64,000 bases of DNA from contig CM060952.1 in the NCBI GenBank assembly GCA_030765055.1, positions 170,276,807 through 170,340,806 on the forward strand. The letters are read 5' to 3'. This document shows positions 24,572 through 36,796 of the stretch, in pieces. Position 1 is the first letter of the stretch. Each line of letters starts with the position of its first letter. A model generated the notes under the pieces. That model saw only the letters and a program-made list of their open reading frames with translations. It was not told where the DNA came from and did not search any database. Source of the stretch: Mantis religiosa (Eukaryota > Arthropoda > Insecta > Mantodea > Mantidae). The position numbers were made by a program, and so were the translations under genes.

Positions 24572-25901
24572 CGAGGCATGTTTTTTAAGTCAGTACCGTT
24601 TTGGAATTAAAAAAAGACGTGCATAGATATCGCAATAATTTTATTTTTACAAGAAAGCCTGTACCTTAATATACTTTTCTACATAATTTCCGTGAATATT
24701 GAAGCACTTGTCATAACGTGGCACCAGTTTTGAATACCCTTCCCATAAAATTCTGCCACCTGACGTATTAACCACTGTATCACAACTGTTTTGACTTCGT
24801 TATCGCCTTGAAGACGCTGACCGCCCAGATGTTTCTTCAAGTGCAGGAACAAATGGTAGTCGCTGAGTGCCAGATCAGGGCTGTATGGAGGATGATCTAG
24901 AGTTTCCCATTGAAAATATATGATGAGATCTTTGGTCCGATTAGCCACATGTGGACGGTCATTGTCATGCAGCAAAACGATACCCTTACTCAACTTGCCA
25001 CGTATTTTGTTCTGGATTGCACGGCGCAGTTTGTTCAATTTCTCACAGTAAGACGCTGGATTGATTGTCTCATTACAAGGCAGAAACTCCACTAGCAATA
25101 CTCCTTTTCTGTCCCAAAAATCTGTGCACATGATTTTCCGGGCAGAAATTGTTTGTTTAAACTTCACTTTTGTGGGTGATGATGAATGTCGCCATTCCAT
25201 GGATTGTTGTTTCGATTCTGCTGTGACGTAGGCCACCCCTGTTTCGTCACCAGTAACAATTTGGTCTAAAAAATCTTCACGTTCATTGTGGTACCGCTCA
25301 AGGAAAGTCAATGCGCTGCATAAACGATGGGTTTTGTGCAAATCCGTCAACATTTTCGGAACCCAACGTGAACACAATTTCCGGTACTTCAAGTTCACGG
25401 TCACAATGCGATACAAAACACTACGAGAATATTGAGGAAAATAGTCGCACAGTGATAAAATTGTAAAGCGTCTGTTTTTTCTCACCTTTTCGTCCACTTT
25501 CTGCACCAAATCTACAGAAACGACCGAAGGATGCCCACTCCGTTCTTCATCATGCACATTTGTGCGGCCATCTTTAAATGCTCTCACCCATTTCCTTACC
25601 ATTCCATCACTTTTAATGTTTTTTCCGTAAACTTCACAGATCTCACGATGAATATCGATCGATTTTACGCCTTTAGCACTAAGAAATCGTATAACAGCCC
25701 GTACTTCACAATCGACAGGACTCACGATTGTCGGAGGCATCTTAAACACTCAGTAACCAACGTATACAATGAAGAATCAGACGTAATGGCGTCAGTGCGT
25801 AGACAAGAGATGTAGGTAACCAGCGCGCATGCGCGGAACCCCGACCGTAGCGCTGTGGCGGCGGAATCGCAAAACGGTACTGACTTAAAAAACATGCCTC
25901 G
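24572..25901 (-). mobile_element. Complete mariner element with perfect TIRs
   Basis: A 1330-bp element with 32-bp perfect terminal inverted repeats, starting CGAGGCATGTTTTTTAAGTC, at 24572-24603 and 25870-25901. It is flanked by TA on both sides (24570-24571, 25902-25903), the canonical mariner target duplication. It carries one uninterrupted transposase frame on the minus strand. Length, TIR size, TA duplication and DD34D spacing all fit the mariner family. The 5' untranslated part (25750-25870) is GC-rich and could hold the promoter. Confidence 0.97.
24679..25749 (-). CDS. Mariner transposase (DD34D), full-length open frame
   Basis: The enzyme would bind the TIRs, cut out the element and insert it at TA. 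The frame is 356 codons; the true start is probably the second Met (MPPTIVSPVDCEV, 25740), since mariner transposases are usually near 345 residues and begin this way. The N-terminal DNA-binding part has the HTH-like DIHREICEVYGKN and the downstream KWVRAFKDGR and DEERSGHPS blocks. The linker has RWVPKML. Catalytic residues are D168 (VTGDET), D262 (LLHDN) and D297 (LALSD), with exactly 34 residues between the last two. Oddities: the normally conserved Trp after GDET is Gly (GDETGVAYVT), HDNARPH is HDNDRPH, and YSPDLAPSD is YSPDLALSD. The frame is intact but may be catalytically weakened. Confidence 0.95.
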   Translation of the reverse strand: MFKMPPTIVSPVDCEVRAVIRFLSAKGVKSIDIHREICEVYGKNIKSDGMVRKWVRAFKDGRTNVHDEERSGHPSVVSVDLVQKVDEKVRKNRRFTILSLCDYFPQYSRSVLYRIVTVNLKYRKLCSRWVPKMLTDLHKTHRLCSALTFLERYHNEREDFLDQIVTGDETGVAYVTAESKQQSMEWRHSSSPTKVKFKQTISARKIMCTDFWDRKGVLLVEFLPCNETINPASYCEKLNKLRRAIQNKIRGKLSKGIVLLHDNDRPHVANRTKDLIIYFQWETLDHPPYSPDLALSDYHLFLHLKKHLGGQRLQGDNEVKTVVIQWLIRQVAEFYGKGIQNWCHVMTSASIFTEIM

Positions 25902-28900
25902 TATAACAGACGCTTAATGTTTTTTCTTGGTCACAAGTAAACTTTTACCTGTAGTTTTAACAGGTATATGGCTGTGCATTCAAAAGTGTCCAGATCTCTG
26001 TCTATACTTTGTAAATTTGTCTTTCTGTAATGGCAATATAATACATGAGAGATCATGAATGCGTGTCATTGCCATCACCATCATCATCCTGCATGGATAA
26101 GGTCGAAACCTCTTCCAATGACCTTTTATGGCCTATATTTATATTCATTGCTACTGTTTCTTCATTCTTATTATAAAACGAGATATTTATTTCATCTGTG
26201 AGCTTCACTAATGAACTAATTCTATTTGTCCACAATGAACTGTCAGGCATCCACTGAAAGAAAACAGAGTTCACTGATTACAAAATTTGGGTCACAAATT
26301 GTAAAAGCATCAGCTGCTGTCTGTAGGTTTTAATTCCAAAAGCCTCTCAGGGAATGTAATCAGATTATATGTCCAGAATGTAGACTATTGCTAAGCATTG
26401 CGGCCATTTAATCATCTGTAGGGCGTTGGTTTTGGTCAGGCAAGGCTCGTTTCTCAGATGTTAGAGGTCAAGATAGTGCTTTGGTTGCCGCTCCTTTGGC
26501 GCCATATACTGCCACTGACATTTACCATCCATCTGTAACTAACCAATTTGTCAAAACCGTGATAGGTTGTACAGTCGTACCGTTTCGTTTTAATATGTCC
26601 TGTTGTGAGTTCATAGCAGCACAGCAGTTATGAACCATGTTCGCCATGATTCCGTATCGCTACTAGTTCTTTTGGTTGCATACATATAGTATATAGAAGT
26701 ATAGGATACTAAGAAAATTGATGTATTTTACAATGAGTTTCAGGAGGATTGGTAGTGCATACTTATATTAGCCATATTTGTGGACAAATTACAACCTGTT
26801 TTCATTGCGATATTTTTTATTCTTACGATTTTACGATCCTCCACCTGGTGTTCCGCGTAATGCCACTCCGCTTTTGTTTCCTAGTCTTTAGAGATATGAG
26901 ATACTTTTTAAGGTCGTGGTAATTTAATATTTTCATCGATACCTCTGAAATCAATTTTACTCCAGCTAAAGTCAGATCGTGGAAAAAATGTATAAGTTAA
27001 AGGGCACTGCACACAATGAATCGTGTTCTAGACGCTCGTCTTTCATCATAAAAGAATTGAAAGAAAGCTTTGGGGAACTGAAAATGATAAAGTGACGAAG
27101 TGGTCGTGAAACTCATAAAAATACAGTGAATGGCATGAACAATCAATTTTTTTGTTAAAATTCCCTCATGTCATTTTATCATCTCGGATATTATAAGAAT
27201 AATTGTGTATAAGTTATTTTTCGTACAACGACGCAGTCCTGGTTTCGGTTCCTTTACGAATTTGCAGGCAAAATCGTTTTCAAAAGAGGTGGCTTTTGTT
27301 ATGGTATTCCTTCATATGCTTTTTTCCAGGAAGTGTTCAGAAAGAACCTTAAGAATACATCATAATGAAGCCTGGACTCATTAAATACTTCCTGATCTTA
27401 CAAAAGAAACTTCCCTAAGGACATGCAAAGCCTTCCCTGTGAAAGGGGAATAGAAGCAAATTGACGCTGATGCTCTTGTAATGTGGAACGTGGATGTTTA
27501 CTGTGGAACCTAAAAAGCCAGGGCTCATTAGATGAGAGTTTTTAATGAATATCGTTGCGGCAAAGATTGGCAAGTTAAGAACCAGTTAAGAACGTCTTCC
27601 ATTTGAAATCGTTAGTTCCTTTGAATCAACCAGTCCATAAACTTGAAGTATGGTATGGCAGGTACAGTAAATGAAATACCTTACCTATCCCAAAGCAAGC
27701 TGCTTAAGTTCCAGCAGGAAATACAAACGACGCAGATGTGAAGAACATCCTTTTTACCATAAACTTGGTTGTCCTGGTTTTCGGGCTATATCAGCAAAAA
27801 GGAACGGTTATATTCCCCGGGAAAACGTGCTAGTGATGAAACGCAGGTCTGTCCTGCCTCTCTGATGAATTGCAGATGCCGTCCACTGAACTGACCTCTT
27901 CAGCGCTCGGCTGTTGGCCCGCATTGTTGAGCCCAGCAGTTGCCAGGCTCGGAAATTAGGCCAACACGCACATTCCGAAAGGCAAAGCTAGGTGTGAGCA
28001 AGTTGATCACTAATTCATACTGTTGTTTCCTAACTAGGGGTCACTTTGATGTGCATCGCAGCTCTCATTAGATTGTTACATTGCGTTCGCTTGGATACGA
28101 AGCCCTAGTTCACAAAGTATCAATGCATTCTATTCCTTTTGCTGAGTAAGAATACCTAAAGAAAAACAAAATTCCAATTTCTTAAGCTCGCACAGCTTTC
28201 TCTTCACCTTATATATGAAAGAGATATTTCTCTGCCTATTACGTATTTAGGATAAATTTTTGCGTAGAAATGGTTTCGGGTTAATCAATAAACGCTTCCT
28301 TACATACAGTAACACAATTTAACATTTGAAAATGTATACAAAAGGATTTTGGAATAAATTCAAAAGCCGTATAAAGAATATCATGCAAAAATAAAAGAGA
28401 GAGATGCAGAGTTTCAGGCATCTTGCTTCAGGTGACTGTTGCAACAATATCTACATATTCTCAAACATTGAATATTTAAAAAGCAAATATGTATTTTAAA
28501 GAGCTCTAAATTTTTTTCCATCTCTCTGTTTCCTGGTTGAACAAAATTATACAAAAATCAATTAGAAAGGAGACTTCAAATAGAAATGTCAACATATACC
28601 ACCTTTTATTTCTCACCCACATGTTAGTTAAATCAAACTCGCTGCGAATTTTTGGGATTTTTGCAGAGTTATGAAAATGTTTCATTATAAAGGATAACTT
28701 ACAATATGGAAATTTCAAATTTTACTTTTTGACTTATACTATGTACACACAAACACCTACAATTACATATGTACACTAATTCTTTGTGATCTAGATAGAA
28801 CTCATAAGTTACTTGTCAAAAACTCTTCTCAAACTAGGCAGATAATAGTGAAAGTAAACAGACAAAATAAAGGGAACAAACGAGAACCAGTAAACCATAG

Positions 28901-28977
28901 AGGGATTAGTGTTAAGGCAGCAATAAGCAGAATTTAAGCACTATTATTGAAATTCGGAAAATCTGCAAGTAAATGAC
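25902..28977. other. Unassigned AT-rich sequence
   Basis: About 3 kb without a supported gene, repeat partner or TIR element. Confidence 0.4.
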
Positions 28978-29532
28978 GTGACAGTTAAATGTGTCGAACA
29001 ATTTAAGTACTTAGGATCTATAATAGATAAGAATGGCTCTTGTGAAAAATATGTTATCAATAGAGTAAATTGTGCAAGGAAGACAATTAGAAATTTGAAC
29101 AGTCTTTTATGGAATAGGAATCGGAATAGAAAGACTAAACAACAAATTTTAAAAACAGTAATAGAAATAATACTTACAAATGGTTCCGAAAGTTGGACAA
29201 TAAGTGGAAAAATGCAGAACAGAGAAATGGATGGACTTCGAAGAAGTATGAGGACATCAAGGATACAACATGCCAGAAACGCCTACATTAGACATGGAAT
29301 GGACGCACTAGAAGCTGTTATAGACAGAATGTCCAGTAGAGCTCTACAGTGGTATGGACATGTAGGTACAATGGATACCGGAAGAACGGTGACCCAAACA
29401 AGTCCTAAAGTGGGAAGTACCAGGCAGAAGAGAGCAGGGAAGAGTCAGAAGAACGTGGCACGAGGAAGTATATGGTCATGTGAAGAAGAGGGGACTGGAA
29501 GAAGAGCAATGGAAAGCAGGAACAAATGGTGA
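28978..29532 (+). pseudogene. LINE reverse transcriptase, C-terminal fragment
   Basis: The frame begins VKCVEQFKYLGSIIDKNGSC (the FKYLG motif after the reverse-transcriptase core) and continues with a degraded SETW-like block (NGSESWTISGK). Then come DRMSSRALQWYGHV, the WxGHVxRM motif, and a basic tail with GTGRRAMESRNKW, matching the usual EEEQW..R..W ending of insect LINE proteins. The tail alternates between frames, showing at least one frameshift near 29400. No fingers/palm FADD motif is present. It is the 3' end of a truncated element. Confidence 0.8.
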
Positions 29533-30410
29533 AACTTCAAAATAACTACATAGTGCCTATTGGAAGCCTATGGTTATATGTATGCATGGATCAACAGGAA
29601 TTCGTCTCAAGGACGTATTGATTTGTGTAATGTAGGGAGAAATTAGAACGGATAAACAATATGGAGGGGAAACGTTGATAAAGCTATAACTGAGATATCC
29701 AATAGAGATAAGTTGAGAAAGTGAAAGAGTAAGAAATGAGGTGAAGCAAGTTTTCCACTCAGGATTGTATCCTGTTGTATCTTCATATTTTAGGCCAAAC
29801 TCGAAGTCGGAATATTGAAAGAGTAATTGGTAATACAAATTTAACATACATATTTAGTCTTTTTTGGCGTAATCTGTATTTAATGCAACTTCAGATATTA
29901 AACAATATGATACATTAAAACTCTAAAGCATGAACGAGAAGAAAAATAATTTATAGCATAAAGAATTGGCGGAAATGAGCTTAGCCTCAAGAGAAACAAA
30001 AGTATCTAAATACGGTGATGAAGAAAACCTTCAGAAACTCAACATTTCTCTTATATCCATATAAATTCAATGAGTTGAACTTGGCTTTAAAGTCTACATT
30101 TTAAATATCTGACTTTTTTTGAATAACTTGGTTAGAGAAATTGGCAAAAATAAAATTAAAAGTTATCACTTATTTCTACAGCTACTATGAAAGTATTTTT
30201 ACTTTTTTTCAAACAAAGCTCGTTTACTATCACACTGTAATATCACTACAGTCAACTTTCTGTATAAATTATACTCCTAGTAATACTAGTCCTCAGGTTC
30301 ATTGAACAAAATGCCTATCTTGTGCACTCATATGATTTATGACTTATTAAATGTAGGACACTTGTCTTTCATCGTGAATTTTTTGGTATTTTCGGCAAAT
30401 GTAGATTTTA
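29533..30410. other. Unassigned AT-rich sequence
   Basis: Nothing recognised. Confidence 0.4.
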
Positions 30411-30626
30411 ATTTTTAATGAGTAGGTGATATTGAATATTACTCACTTCAGTTCTGTTGCTCTTGAACTTTGGAACGTTTTCGAACCTCTTTAAGGGCCA
30501 TCTTCACCATAGGTGCAGTAATAGTCACTGAAGATGACCCTTAAAGAGGGTTGAAAACGTTCCAGAGTTCAAGAACAACACAGAACTTAAGTGAGTAATA
30601 TTCAATATCACCTACTCATTAAAAAT
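30411..30626. repeat. Foldback (MITE-like) inverted repeat, about 97-bp arms
   Basis: The arms at 30411-30507 and 30530-30626 are near-perfect reverse complements (attttt, aatgagtaggtgatattgaa, tattactcactt, ggaacgttttc), separated by about 22 bases. The inner arms carry ctgaagatg, then ccct and aggg, then gaaaacgtt, which resembles the core of the second foldback at 54443-54664. Confidence 0.9.
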
Positions 30627-32013
30627 AAAAACTATGCCTCACTTTGAACAATTGTGCTATTTAGAATAAAATGTAGATTTACTGCAGCATAGTATAGCTA
30701 AATAAATAGAAAAGTATAACTAAATAAGAAAAGTACTGATTGCTCACAAGGTGGCCCTTGGAAGTATGCAAGCAAAGCATAATTGAATCTGTTTTGCTGT
30801 CGTTTTCCACTAAATAACGACTTAAATATACACCTTTCTTTGATTGTTCATAAGTATGCAGTCTTTTCATCAAACTATGACCAGCAGAGATGCAGGAGAG
30901 CATCTCTGCACAGTTATCCCACTTCCTAAACCGGAAGGTAAGTGCAATTCTGTCGGCAGAAGATCAGTTATAACCGATTTGTCCCAAAAATTAGTGAAAC
31001 GGGTAAATGTCCTCAATTTGGAATGAACATCTGTGGAAAGACCAGTGGACTAACCTTTTTATTCATTCTTTCCTACTCTATGCTGAAGTACATGGTCTCA
31101 TACTTGGCCTTTAAAATCTAATATTTATATACACATATGTGAAAGTTTATCACGCTAACTGGCAGCAGACACTTGCTCAGCATGGCGCCTGTGGTTACCT
31201 ACTCTTACATTTCAAACCTGCTTCAACCTTCAAGGATATCGGGCAATGGCCACCATATTTTGAAGGCTGACCTAGAGGAGGATGACCCCCACATCTTGAA
31301 TTGACCAGAAAGTTCTTTGTAATTCATGAATCAGAGAGCTTTAAGTCATTTCTAGTTTTAGAAACGGTAAAACTGGTATCTTATAACACCACCGCTCAGT
31401 TTGTATAGTTCATACGTTTGTACGTAAATAGTGGGTAAAGTGAGGACAAGAATGATCTGTTTATTAGTTGTAACATTGATGTAGATTTTGATAAATTATT
31501 TCTGTTTACAACAATGTTATAATTGTAGTTGCATCACTATAATTCCTCGTTGTTTCTAAATCATTCATATGATATCTCAAAACGTAAACTTGAAACACTT
31601 TTAAAGTATAATTAATTTCAATGATTCTCCATCTGTGCAATTTTTATTCTAGTATATTAAATAAAATGTTCACTTTTTCTTAGGAGTTTCCTGCTTCCTA
31701 GGTGGAATATTTTGTAATATTTATTACTGTGTTAAACATATTAACGAACTCACTGTTTGATCAACAATTATAGTTCGTGTAGCTTCCCCCCCCCAAATAA
31801 ATATCTCATAAATACCTAGTTAGAAACCCATTAATTAAGCAATATTTTGTGGAATTTAACCTCTCTCGAAATATTTCTGTATATAAAAGAATTTCATCTG
31901 GTTTCTTTGGTAAAATTATTTGATATAACGTCTTACACATTAAATATACAACTTAAATAATCACAAAATCAAAATGAATGTGAGAATATCGTAATCTTTA
32001 AATGGTGGTAAAA
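30627..32013. other. Unassigned AT-rich sequence
   Basis: No gene recognised. Confidence 0.4.
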
Positions 32014-32691
32014 TATAGTGCGATCCACATAAACCTGAACCATTTCAATAGGCCATAACGTTTGAACCAATAATAGGGCACACGTGTAACTTTTGGAGAA
32101 TATAATACACAATTTGAAGATTACTTTGCACTATTTACATCTCGGAGGAAATGTTGGAAGTGTCCTCCACCAGCATCCGTACATGTTTGTACTCGTCTCA
32201 CCATATTCCCTGAAGATTTCGGAGAGTATCCTCGCCAATGTTACTTATTTTGGTTCTATGGATTCCTTGAGAACATCAATTGTCCGTGGCCCATTCTTGT
32301 ACACTCTATTTTTTTTAGATACCCCCACAAGAAAAGGATCTGGTAAGGTTAGTTCAGGGCATCTGGGAGGCCACAGACCTTTTGAGGTTATTCAATTATC
32401 AAAGAAACTGACCACAAGTTCCATTGTGTCATTAGATAAATGACACGTTGCTCCATCATGCTGGAAATAAATCATCTCTCAATTCGATATCATCCAGCTG
32501 CTCCACAAATGTGTTGAAGGTACCCATATAAACTTAAGTGTCTACAATCGTACCAAAGAAATGTCAACAGTCAGTGTTGTCAATTTTCCCAGATCCATGA
32601 GATCATTAAAATAAATTTATACATTCTACGAGCTTACAAAGGGAAATTTTGGCCTATTAAATTGGTTCAGGTTTATATGGTTCGCACTATA
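32014..32691 (-). mobile_element. Deleted Tc1/mariner-like element with TIRs
   Basis: Left end tatagtgcgatccacataaa and reverse-complemented right end tatagtgcgaaccatataaa match for about 40 bases with few mismatches. TA lies at both outer edges. The minus strand keeps transposase fragments: GLWPPRCPELTLPDPFLVG (the PPRSPDLxxxDFF region), then RTIDVLKESIEPK and the start of the C-terminal block. The N-terminal DNA-binding part and first catalytic Asp are gone, so it is non-autonomous. It belongs to the same family as 16944-17582 but without its palindromic structure. Confidence 0.88.
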
Positions 32692-32721
32692 CTTGTATTT
32701 TTAAAAAAGCCTCTCTATAAT

Positions 32722-32943
32722 GTAATGTGTAGTGTTTATCGCCCGCTTTTACTACATACGGCACCGCAGGCGATGACACTGACGATACATGAGATGAAGA
32801 TGTAGCACCGGTGGAATGAGATGGCGGGGGCCCGCCCCAGCGCCGTGTTGTCCACCACAAATCTCACTTTGCGGTCACCTGGGATCAAACCCGGCCGCCT
32901 TGGTGAGAGCCAAGCGGTCTAACCACTGAGCCACGGCGCAGCC
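32722..32943 (-). repeat. SINE family A, near full length
   Basis: Contains the head (minus strand gtggctcagtggttagacc and B-box gggtttgatccc), the body with an internal deletion of about 35 bases relative to the copy at 36-214, and the 3' end agtaaaagcgggcgataaac. It supplies the family 3' end that the first copy lacks. Confidence 0.88.
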
Positions 32944-34455
32944 AACGCCTATCTATGTGTTGGCTTAGATATTGGATTTTCTTTCCATAACAAACGAAAA
33001 ACTTCACCTTCAGAAAAAGTTTAAGTATTTTAAAATGCAAACTAATAACAAGGAAGTTTTGGAAATGAGTAGTTCAGAAAATAAATTGCATATGACGTGG
33101 TTATCGAGACCTACTATTTTTGTGGTAATAATTTGTCTATTTGTTACGCCTACCAGAAATACAAGAGTAATTCAGAGGGAAGAGAGCTTTAGAGGCTGTT
33201 TCCATATAATTTAAGATGTACACTCATTTCATTTGTCGTGAAAAACTTTAAATCTTAAGCACTATGGTATTTAAGAAAATCAAATCCTGCTTTTCTTGAA
33301 AATCTCAATCTCCAGTGGATTCACTGGGCCTTAAAACGTACAGATATCTGCAGTAAAACCTCGATATCGAATTTGTTAGTATGTAATGCCATGTTTTCCT
33401 TATTATACTGGTAGATAAAGTAGTGTACGCTTCATAGGTATGTGCATTTGTCACTGTTTTTGAAACTATAACTGCGATGTTCAGGATTTTGTTTTGTGAC
33501 GTTCGTGGTTGGATCGCGCACGTTCTGAATAGATCATTTATGAAGTTGTTGCGCAGTTGTAATGAATGTTCCAGAGAGTAATAATTTCTCTAGCAATCCT
33601 CAGTTTGTGAACTTACCTGCGGTATTTATTCAGCAGGATGGTGGCCTCCTACACGGCGGTGGAAAGCAATGGAGTAATTAAAGTGAATATAACAGAGTTG
33701 TACTTCTCCACTGCGTTATTTCCTGTTTACGAAACAGACGGACATACTTTTGGTTATTTATATATTCTGGAAGTTTATATCGTTTGACAAAATATCCTCG
33801 TTATGAGGTTAACCCCCTGGGATATAACAGGCAGTTACGAACCTCTCTGCTCGTTAGATTCTCATTCTCTGACGTTCATAAAAGTGAAGAGAAGGTTACG
33901 TAGTTTCAGTATTGCTTATGGATGGGTACTGAATGGCTCCATAGAGATCTGGATGATGTAGTAAAACCAGCGGTCAACAAGGTCGCTATCCTGGCAAGAA
34001 TCCCGCACAGTAGGGGAGATGTCTCCACTTTGTTTGGTAATCAGCGACAGGTGCAATCAGTAGCGAATATAGCGCCCTAGGTTCGATGTTCGTCACACTG
34101 GTGGTCTACTGGTGGGAGGAAAAGTGTATTTAGAATGTCCAAGAATTCGTGCACCCAGGATTATATCTCAGGAAAACTCTGAGATAGGATTATTAAAGTA
34201 ATTATTTTTCAAGTGTAAAAATACAATTATAGGCTTGCTAGGTATATCCCCAATGATAGTTCTCTTGGTTTGCCTATATAACTCGCTTCTTCTGTACTGC
34301 ATTTCTTGAAATTTCTACATTTGGTAAACGTAGGATGTTTGAGATAAAGTTGCCGTTTGTTGTTGCAGTAATTTTATATTTCAGCCGTTTCAGCTACACC
34401 TTCCGGCTTTTCCTCCTCTTACTTTAGGGCTTATGCTCAGTATTGGCCTTATTTT
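32944..34455. other. Unassigned sequence
   Basis: No gene recognised. Confidence 0.4.
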
Positions 34456-34535
34456 CTTTCATAAAGTTTTCAAAATGCCCTCCGTTAGCATCTATATCTG
34501 CATCATACTGAATCCCGAATGCGCTGATCTATCCC
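34456..34535 (-). pseudogene. DDE transposase C-terminal remnant
   Basis: The minus strand reads SAFGIQYDADIDANGGHFEN followed by FMK, matching the RVxxCIxxNGGHFExFL ending typical of insect Tc1/mariner-superfamily transposases. Only the last 25 or so codons remain recognisable. Confidence 0.55.
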
Positions 34536-34984
34536 TGGAGCATTTGGATTGTTTTGTAGTCTTCTGCAATGCGAAAACTCTTTAGATCTTTTACTGGAGT
34601 TCGATGCACAAGAGCTTTCTAATGTCCCCTAAATAGAGCGAGCATTTTTGTAACCGAACATTTAGCTGATCGAGTACTGATTGCCCAGGACAAGAAGGCA
34701 TAATTCGTACACATGGGAATGATTATTTTAATTCTTTTGGTTTATTACAATGTTAAGATATATTATATTTTTAATTTTTTAACCCCTTTATGTTTTTTAA
34801 ATAATAGATGGCAACGTAATCACTTTCGCTGTCTCCTCGGGGTGTATGCTCTCCTTCGGAGCATGACAAGGATGGAAGACTCGTTTAAAATACACACGTG
34901 TTATCACATAGCTCACCTTAATACCCATCGCTGTAACAAACATTAGATGTGGCAGCATGGGTGACTCATATGCACTCTCATTCA

Positions 34985-35085
34985 CTCATTTCCTAGTAAA
35001 CAGATCCGCTACCGGAGCAGATAAACAGTTCAAGCTCCTCTGCCCTTCATACCCCTCTAGCCTTCTTGTCGTGGGCATACAGTAG
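34985..35085 (+). repeat. Dispersed repeat H, copy 1
   Basis: About 95 bases (from catttcctagtaaacaga to gtgggcatacagta, including agataaacagttcaagctcc) recur on the opposite strand at 57508-57605. The element type is unknown. It abuts the 3' end of the family G copy at 35095-35610. Confidence 0.8.
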
Positions 35086-35094
35086 GATTACGAT

Positions 35095-35610
35095 TTCACT
35101 ACGGAGGGGATTTGGTACGTAGGCCACAACGGTGGGCCAATTATGCCTATAGCCCCAAATGGAGCACCCCGGGAGGAAGGATGAGGTGAGAGGAGACAGA
35201 GGGTGGTCGACCCAAGGAGCCACGATAGTGCAGAGGGCAGGGTCCCTACAAGAGACTTCCCCCGACAGGGCAGGACAGCGGACACGCTCCCCTACTGTGG
35301 GACGGCAACGAGCCCAGCAGCCTAGCCCCAAAGATCCCTGTCTGGCGGTTTCGAAATGGTCCCAGCAAAGGAGCGGAGACCGGCAACCAACCTACCGGAG
35401 GATGAAGTAGTTTACTCAGAGCATATCATCCCGCCATGCACCGCCGAAACACCCGCCGACACTCCTGAAAGAGACCACCAGATGAGAGATGATGTGAAAT
35501 GATAATGGAGATGAAATGGAGGGACAAGAAATTTGTGGGATGTAATTAACCTACCCAGCATTCGCCTAGCGACCCGGGAAAACCCCCGAAAAACCCCATG
35601 TGTCAGGTAT
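35095..35610 (-). repeat. Family G retroposon, head missing
   Basis: On the minus strand it runs from tttttcgggggttttcccgg through catctccattatcatttcac and tcggcggtgcatggcgggat to ctcccggggtgctccatttg and ccctccgtagtgaaatcgta. It matches the copy at 1780-2302, with a long extra GC-rich middle, and lacks the tRNA-like head. The open frames inside it are not genes. Confidence 0.78.
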
Positions 35611-36796
35611 TTTGGCGTTAACAGGTGTTTGTTAACATTTTCAGAAAACAGGTTGGTGAAATGCAAGAAATTTAACAGCTTTGCTAGCGCTGTGACAATT
35701 GTTACGTTACATTTCTTAACGTCGATTTTAACATCTGTTGGTGAAATCGGGCATAAAAGTTCAAAATGTGCTATATGATCGAACACGGTAATACAGTTAA
35801 GAAGAAGAAAACATTGAACTCGTGGTTTGATCAAGAAATTCCTCCGTGGCTGTTCTAAAACCGTCCGTGAGTGCAACGCTAGGTTCGATGTTCGTTACGC
35901 TTTCAGATCGCTTAGTGTGAGAAACAGTTTGCATTATACATAGAGATCCTTGTCGTTCGTTGTCGTAGCAGCGGCAAAGCATACTTAACGAGCGCTCCCC
36001 CCTCCCCCTCCCATCTCTCTGAAAATATTGCAACGTCGACTAGCTCATGTCAAGCGCCCTCTTGAAATTTCATGCCGGGGTAAGTGCTTTCAAGCAGTTG
36101 AAACGCGAACAATTAGCTGCGGATAAAGTCGACGTCACCTTGTTATGCCAACCAACTTTGCCAAGAGAAGAGGGACGCCATTGTTTGAAGGTAACAGTGT
36201 TACCAACTGTTTCATTCTGGCCTTCCTAAAGCCTCCTTTAATGCAACTTGAGATTGAAGAAAACTTCAGTTTCCTTTCAAAATATCAGCTGCTTAATTAT
36301 ATCTAGCTCATAGCCGTTAAACTGCCTGGGAAGTCAAACCTGCAGAGAATAGAACTTTGCTTAGCTTAAACGTATGCTAAATAAATAAGATTGGGCATTT
36401 CTTACTTTCTCTTCTACGTAACAATGGAATATATTGCATTTCACTCAACAATTCGATTTTACAAAATCACCAAAAATACATATTATAACTCAAAAATAAA
36501 ACTTCGGTTCAATACTAAACTTGTAATTTGAGCATCTTCCAAGGACGTAACAAATATTATCAACAAAAACCCACACCCAAACTATTTTCGCATGGATTTG
36601 TTATTCGATAATGTTCTGTTTTTTTTTTTTTTTTAACTTCAAGCGATTTAAATTTAAATGCCATATACTTAAGATATACATATTTACGACAAATTAAATG
36701 CAGGTATTTTGAATTTACTGGGGAAAGCCTCTAAGTTTTCTTTGTTCTGAATGAGCTTTTATGACTGGTAAACGTAAGAGCTAGACAAATCTTGGA
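35611..36796. other. Unassigned sequence
   Basis: No gene recognised; contains a T homopolymer near 36620. The 17-base ctaggttcgatgttcgt near 35880 also occurs near 34076. Confidence 0.4.

Noticed and set aside
35412..35876. 154-codon minus-strand frame
   Set aside because: Half of it lies in family G repeat sequence and the rest has no recognisable motif or conservation evidence.
34069..35900. Shared 17-mer ctaggttcgatgttcgt near 34076 and 35880
   Set aside because: Too short to define a family; flanks do not match, so it may be a B-box-like coincidence.
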